Shown piece by piece: positions 13,595 through 16,898 of a stretch of 16,898 bases of DNA. The translations under genes and the position numbers were made by a program. Origin of the DNA: an uncultured Lachnospiraceae bacterium (GTDB taxonomy: Bacteria; Bacillota; Clostridia; Lachnospirales; Lachnospiraceae); NCBI GenBank assembly GCA_910586095.1, contig CAJUHQ010000057.1:1-16898 (forward strand). The letters are read 5' to 3'. The notes under the pieces are model-generated. The model worked only from the letters and a program-made list of their open reading frames with translations, was not told where the DNA came from and searched no databases. How positions within the stretch are numbered: position 1 is the stretch's first letter; each line of letters starts with the position of its first letter.

Positions 13595-14620
13595 TTATTT
13601 TTTGACGACAAACGTCCTTTCTGGTACTGGCCACATTGCCATAAACAACTCTACATCTATCTGTTTTGTACTTTTTGGCACTGCATACTGAATCATAACA
13701 GATCTATTTTTGAGTCCATGTGGACCATTTTCCTGATCGGGACGCGTCCTCATAAACAGTGCAGTACACTGGTTACTTGGTTGCACAATCGTATCTAAAT
13801 ATTGTTTTACATAAAATTGGAGACTCACATTCTTCGCACATTCGTACTCGATTGTAATGTAACACATTCCTTCAGGACAGTCTCGCTCTAAAGTCTCAAG
13901 CACACTTTGTCTCATATTTTCTAACTCTTCTTGTGTACAGTGTTGCAATATTTTTGTGCGGTAATCGGGATCATCAAAACGCGCTTTCTCCTTTTTTAGA
14001 ACATCTACTAACATACTATTGTTTAGATAGCATAAAACTTCCTGCCCGACATCATCTACGAATATAATCTCTTGTGCGGTTCCAATCTCAAGTTTGACTG
14101 GCATCTCAAGTAGTTGCTTTTTGAATGTCATTGCCATTGTAATCTCAATAGGTCCATCAAAATCTGGCAGATAGTCCACAGACAATTCAACATCCATCAC
14201 TCTTAGGCCCAAATGTTCCCACTCTCTCTGATAAAAAGGAGACGTCTCAGATATGCTCCATCCCTGTTTTGCCATTTTGACCAAAAAAAGAAATGTCTCC
14301 TCGTAATCGCCTTGTATAATAGGTCCACTGTGCTCACCCTTCACTGTGATTTCACATTCATGAACCTGTATTGTCTTAATAAAACTATGCTCTTCTTGCT
14401 GTGATCCTTTCATAGATTCTCTAGGCGTCTTTTCTGCATAATCGCCCAGTTCAAAAAGTGGTGTTGTCTCTTCTAGTATATATATGCGACTATCTTTCTG
14501 AGACTTTGTCATCGCTATAATATGCATAAAAGCACCATCTATCTCGACATCCATGCCAATCACTTTGACCTCATCATAGTCGTTTTCCTGAACAATTGTT
14601 TGAAATCTTTTAAAATTCAT
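13595..14620 (-). CDS. Uncharacterised 341-aa protein
   Basis: I do not recognise this protein. It is soluble, acidic, without signal peptide or membrane segment. It begins MNFKRFQTIVQENDYDEVKV and alternates beta-rich stretches (IKTIQVHECEITVKGEH, RVMDVELSVDYLPDF, IEITMAMTF, MCYITIEYECAKNVSLQFYV) with helical ones (TQEELENMRQSVLETLERD), consistent with a multi-domain alpha/beta protein. No catalytic signature is evident. I start at 14620: the GGGGA of repeat copy 5 stands five bases upstream, and the in-frame ATG at 14632 lies inside the repeat. A terminator-like hairpin ends about 40 bases before the start. It follows the DUF6033-like gene on the same strand, possibly as part of the same accessory cluster. 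Confidence 0.75.
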   Translation of the reverse strand: MNFKRFQTIVQENDYDEVKVIGMDVEIDGAFMHIIAMTKSQKDSRIYILEETTPLFELGDYAEKTPRESMKGSQQEEHSFIKTIQVHECEITVKGEHSGPIIQGDYEETFLFLVKMAKQGWSISETSPFYQREWEHLGLRVMDVELSVDYLPDFDGPIEITMAMTFKKQLLEMPVKLEIGTAQEIIFVDDVGQEVLCYLNNSMLVDVLKKEKARFDDPDYRTKILQHCTQEELENMRQSVLETLERDCPEGMCYITIEYECAKNVSLQFYVKQYLDTIVQPSNQCTALFMRTRPDQENGPHGLKNRSVMIQYAVPKSTKQIDVELFMAMWPVPERTFVVKK

Positions 14621-14669
14621 ACTAATCCCCATGCCGCCTTTGGCGACTCAAATAGAAATGAAAAACGCA
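14617..14669 (-). repeat. Dispersed hairpin repeat, copy 5, fused to a start codon
   Basis: On the minus strand: left flank GCGTTTTTCATT, a stem GTCGCC/GGCGGC (plus 14642-14647 with 14633-14638, one G-U pair on the minus-strand RNA), then ATGGGGATTAGT running directly into the ATG at 14620. The box provides the only visible ribosome site for the 341-aa gene. Confidence 0.85.
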
Positions 14670-14684
14670 GTCTTTTGCATTTTT
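14661..14684 (-). terminator. Terminator-like hairpin just upstream of the 341-aa gene
   Basis: On the minus strand AAAAATGCA (plus 14676-14684) pairs with TGCGTTTTT (plus 14661-14669) with one G-U pair and a six-base loop, ending in Ts. It lies about 40 bases before the 341-aa start codon, so it may end transcripts of the DUF6033-like gene or attenuate the downstream gene. Confidence 0.55.
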
Positions 14685-14687
14685 TTT

Positions 14688-14718
14688 GGCTGCCCTTTGC
14701 ACAGTGCATCAGGCAGCC
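14688..14718. other. GC-rich hairpin GGCTGCC/GGCAGCC
   Basis: GGCTGCC (14688-14694) pairs with GGCAGCC (14712-14718); the loop contains a further small palindrome TGCACAGTGCA. Eight Ts lie directly on its left (plus 14680-14687), so on the minus strand the stem is followed by As and is not a terminator there. Confidence 0.6.
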
Positions 14719-14797
14719 TATCTATAAATACCCCTCTTAGTAGAATCAACATAACAATTCAGAATTCTTCACTGTTATACCTACAAACTATTTTCTT

Positions 14798-15613
14798 TTA
14801 GATACTAAAATCAAACTGTTGGCCAATCTGTTTTTCTTGACTGCTCCGAACACTGTCATTACTGAAAAGGTAATCCATATTTTCAATCTTTTCTAAGAGT
14901 TCATCAATCGAATCGGCTGTGAAGGTAATTTCTCCCTCGTCATCCTCAATAACCTTTCTATCCTCTCTGCTCTGTTCTAGTTTTTCTTGCTGTTTTTCTT
15001 TTTGAGTCTTTTTCTCCTCTGCCTTTTTAGCAGCCTTTTTTTCTGCCTGCTTCTTCTGAAGTCTTTCTCTTTGTGATCTAAAAGATTTGTCCATTGTAGC
15101 AAAGAAAGATGCCGCCCCATTGTCATTGACTCTGATACCGCAACTTTTCACACCCATTCCCATCTTTGCCAGCCTGCTCTTAAGCTGTGTTAATCCACTT
15201 GCTCCCCGTGAAATAATGCCTTCATACTGTTTGCGAAACTTCTCATCCTCTGCCATTTTCTCGATCTTTTCCTCATCAATCAAAACGACCATCTTGTTCG
15301 CATTTCCATATTTTGATGCATTAGCTTTTGCAAACTCCTTCTGATCCTTGCTCACAAGGATAAAATCCATGTTGCCATATCGTCTCTTTAACTCTTCATA
15401 ATATTTTGCAGCTTTCTCTGTAAGTTGAGGATTTCCTATAGTTCTACCACTTACATGAACTTTTTTGACAGCTTCTGCATCCTCATCCTTTTTGGTGATA
15501 GAAAGTTCCTTATCTTTTTCGTTGTCTTGCGACTTCTTTGTTGTGTTTGGCATATTCCCATAGGCTGCCATACTCTCTGCTGCATTTGTCATTGTGTTTG
15601 CAATTGTACTCAT
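14798..15613 (-). CDS. DUF6033-like family protein
   Basis: A 271-residue protein matching, from memory, the DUF6033 family of Lachnospiraceae; no function is known. It begins MSTIANTMTNAAESMAAYGN, has a charged linker (22-50), then the conserved core VSGRTIGNPQLTEKAAKYYEELKRRYGNMDFILVSKDQKEFAKA (54-97), a strand-rich part (NKMVVLIDEEKIEKMAEDE) and GIRVNDNGAASFFATMDKS (159-177). A long Lys/Glu/Gln-rich coiled coil (about 180-220) and an acidic tail end the protein. No signal peptide or membrane segment. I start at 15613, nine bases after GGAGG; the frame stays open 33 codons further upstream but that part looks like a structured leader. It lies downstream of two other unknown genes on the same strand. 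Confidence 0.8.
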   Translation of the reverse strand: MSTIANTMTNAAESMAAYGNMPNTTKKSQDNEKDKELSITKKDEDAEAVKKVHVSGRTIGNPQLTEKAAKYYEELKRRYGNMDFILVSKDQKEFAKANASKYGNANKMVVLIDEEKIEKMAEDEKFRKQYEGIISRGASGLTQLKSRLAKMGMGVKSCGIRVNDNGAASFFATMDKSFRSQRERLQKKQAEKKAAKKAEEKKTQKEKQQEKLEQSREDRKVIEDDEGEITFTADSIDELLEKIENMDYLFSNDSVRSSQEKQIGQQFDFSI

Positions 15614-15791
15614 TTTGTCATCCCTCCATGATTTGTGTCCGGCTAAAATCCGTTTCAGCCGTTTGTTGTGGACAGCAGTTTGCTCTATACAAACTTGCTG
15701 TATTGTAACCATTTTTTCATATGTTGAAATTTATATTGTTCTATAATATAAATTTTTTACTTTATAAAAACTACGGCAATCATATAAATCT
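15614..15791 (-). promoter_or_regulatory. Hairpin-rich leader of the DUF6033-like gene
   Basis: This 178-base gap holds an 11-bp perfect AT-only inverted repeat (AAATTTATATT at 15727-15737 with AATATAAATTT at 15745-15755), which on the plus strand is followed by Ts, and two smaller stems nearer the gene: GTTTG/CAAAC (15678-15682 with 15690-15694) and CGGCT/AGCCG (15640-15644 with 15657-15661). I found no clear SigA or SigD promoter. Confidence 0.45.
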
Positions 15792-16265
15792 TTATGCCTG
15801 CGCATGGAACCCTGCGCTTTTACTTTCTGGTGTCCAAAAGATGCTATTATATTTTGCCTGATTCTCAATCTGATCCACATCCATTGTTCTGATTGTAGCA
15901 GACCGCACAGAACTGCCTGCTTTTCTTGTACAATATGGTATTTCATCAACGACACAGACATCTGTACTAACATTGTGATAATTCACCATTCGATATGTAC
16001 AGCGAACAATTCGTCCACCCATAACTGCCACTATCGTTTGCAAACTCTTCATACAAAATGGTATTTTTTCTAAACTATTTTCTAGCCACTGGGCAATATT
16101 TCTATCTTTGGTTGCCCTATAATAAAGTCTTGGCGTAATCAGAACACGATATTCTCGCATCCGCATGCACTCGAATCGTCTTCGTATATACCTTTCATAT
16201 TCTATAGGATTCTTGTATACTTCTATATCTTCTTCTTTGTCAATACTTCTTTTTTCGCTCTGCAT
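15792..16265 (-). CDS. Uncharacterised 157-aa basic protein
   Basis: I do not recognise this protein. It is soluble and fairly basic, starting MQSEKRSIDKEEDIEVYKNP and continuing with an arginine-rich helix (EYERYIRRRFECMRMREYRV), a helical segment (RNIAQWLENSLEKIPFCMKSLQTIV) and beta-like strands (RIVRCTYRMVNYHN, TDVCVVDEIPYC). Six cysteines are scattered without a metal motif. The ATG at 16265 is the first possible start, since an in-frame TAG lies shortly upstream. The nearest Shine-Dalgarno (AGGAG) is about 16 bases away, unusually far. That site reads AGGAGTTAG, like the repeat-box core. It follows the 190-aa gene by 35 bases, suggesting cotranscription. Confidence 0.65.
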   Translation of the reverse strand: MQSEKRSIDKEEDIEVYKNPIEYERYIRRRFECMRMREYRVLITPRLYYRATKDRNIAQWLENSLEKIPFCMKSLQTIVAVMGGRIVRCTYRMVNYHNVSTDVCVVDEIPYCTRKAGSSVRSATIRTMDVDQIENQAKYNSIFWTPESKSAGFHAQA

Positions 16266-16300
16266 ATGCGATATTGCCTAACTCCTGTATAGCTTATTTT

Positions 16301-16873
16301 CTATATTTTGATATCAATTGACACATAATCCTTCTCTAACTCTTCTCTTGTCATCTGTTCTTGTATAACCACTTCTGGCAGATCCTCCATTTCTTTGGCT
16401 GCCTCTATCTGTTGGGCTGTACTGTCTGGCAATAGCTCGTCAAGCTCTTCTGTTTCTGGCATGTCTTCGAGCAACTCTGTAAGTATGCCTTCGTCCTCTA
16501 TGCCAAGAGCTTCCTTTGCCATCTCTTCTCTTCTCTCCTCGGCTGTCTTTGGCTCGAGTTTCTTAGCAGCCTCTGCAATCTTTTCGCCCTTTTCTTTAAC
16601 TTCATCCATACAATGCATCATCTGTTCTTGATTGTACTGTTCCTTTACAGCAGCAATTTGAGAATTATATGTATTAAAAAGATCCAATTTTCTTGTAATC
16701 TCTTCTATCGTCTCACAGTGCATTTGTTTTAAACCTGCTTTTTGACCTTCAAAAAATTCAATTTGTGATTGTGCCTTCTGCTGTCGCTCCATTTTTTCCT
16801 CTGTACTTTTTAGTCCGTTTGCAAAACGCTGTGAAAACACAGAAAATGGGCTACTATTCAATGAAATATTCAT
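16301..16873 (-). CDS. Uncharacterised 190-aa coiled-coil protein
   Basis: I do not recognise a named family. The protein is very acidic, without signal peptide or membrane segment. A short non-helical N-terminus (MNISLNSSPFSVFSQRFANG) is followed by heptad-like helices (about 22-107: KSTEEKMERQQKAQSQIEF, then LKQMHCETIEEITRKLDLF and a Glu/Lys-rich part), PKTAEERREEMAKEALG (108-124), and an acidic tail (130-190) rich in Glu, Leu and Pro. The start is well placed: the repeat box gives GGGAG seven bases before the ATG. It is the first visible gene of a minus-strand run with the 157-aa and DUF6033-like genes. A scaffold or chaperone-like role would be guesswork. Confidence 0.75.
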   Translation of the reverse strand: MNISLNSSPFSVFSQRFANGLKSTEEKMERQQKAQSQIEFFEGQKAGLKQMHCETIEEITRKLDLFNTYNSQIAAVKEQYNQEQMMHCMDEVKEKGEKIAEAAKKLEPKTAEERREEMAKEALGIEDEGILTELLEDMPETEELDELLPDSTAQQIEAAKEMEDLPEVVIQEQMTREELEKDYVSIDIKI

Positions 16874-16898
16874 ACGCTAACTCCCATCTGCATGCTTT
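16871..16898 (-). repeat. Dispersed hairpin repeat, copy 6, cut by the window edge
   Basis: On the minus strand AAAGCATGCAGATGGGAGTTAGCGT leads directly into the ATG at 16873; the parts up to GATGGGAGTTAG are the loop, the right stem arm GCATGC and the conserved box. The left arm lies outside the window. By analogy with copy 3 the plus strand should continue AGCATGCA after 16898. Confidence 0.8.

Noticed and set aside
15760..15790. SigD/sigma-28-like promoter (TAAA then GCCG) upstream of the DUF6033-like gene
   Set aside because: The spacing between the boxes is about 13 bases and the -10 part departs from GCCGATA, so the match is too weak to support.
15731..15973. 80-aa minus-strand open frame
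   Set aside because: It overlaps the 157-aa gene in another frame and runs into the AT-rich inverted repeat; no ribosome site.

Overview
The window looks like a chromosomal segment of a low-GC Gram-positive anaerobe of the class Clostridia, most probably Lachnospiraceae. This is inferred from the AT-rich sequence, strong Shine-Dalgarno sites, a four-cysteine L32, the TmcAL, UPF0237/UPF0210 and WalJ families, an FtsA-like ATPase next to coaE-polA, and a DUF6033-like protein. No rRNA, tRNA, CRISPR array, transposase or phage gene was seen. Almost everything is on the minus strand; tmcAL is the only plus-strand gene I support.

Layout. 1-175: a GC-rich 84-bp tandem repeat entering from the left. 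178-2040 (minus): L-threonine aldolase, then yceD-rpmF with its own near-consensus promoter and a terminator. 2041-2392: divergent intergenic region with a 16-bp perfect inverted repeat. 2393-3667 (plus): tmcAL. 3682-12023 (minus): polA, coaE, an FtsA-like ATPase with a long C-terminal extension, the WalJ-type metallo-hydrolase, an ACT-domain protein and its UPF0210 partner. 12024-13122: a small anti-sigma-like zinc protein set among hairpins, terminators and repeat copies. 13123-16898: a 68-aa protein and four lineage-type proteins of unknown role, one DUF6033-like.

How the genes fit together. The left part is housekeeping: ribosomal protein L32 with the DUF177 protein, wobble-cytidine acetylation of elongator tRNA-Met by TmcAL, coenzyme A synthesis (CoaE), DNA repair and Okazaki-fragment processing (PolA), and cell-envelope or division functions (FtsA-like, WalJ). 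The right part is accessory.

The most unusual signal is a dispersed, hairpin-bearing intergenic repeat, seen at least six times (12043-12098, 12519-12574, 12669-12721, 12734-12752, 14617-14669, 16871-16898). Read on the minus strand it is a T-rich left flank, a short stem-loop whose stem sequence changes between copies while pairing is kept, and a box GATGGGAGTTAG-YGT containing a Shine-Dalgarno core. In two copies the box runs straight into the start codon of a gene. Between two other copies sits an element that can fold as a multi-branched junction and shares a 14-nt hairpin with the 84-bp repeat at the window start.
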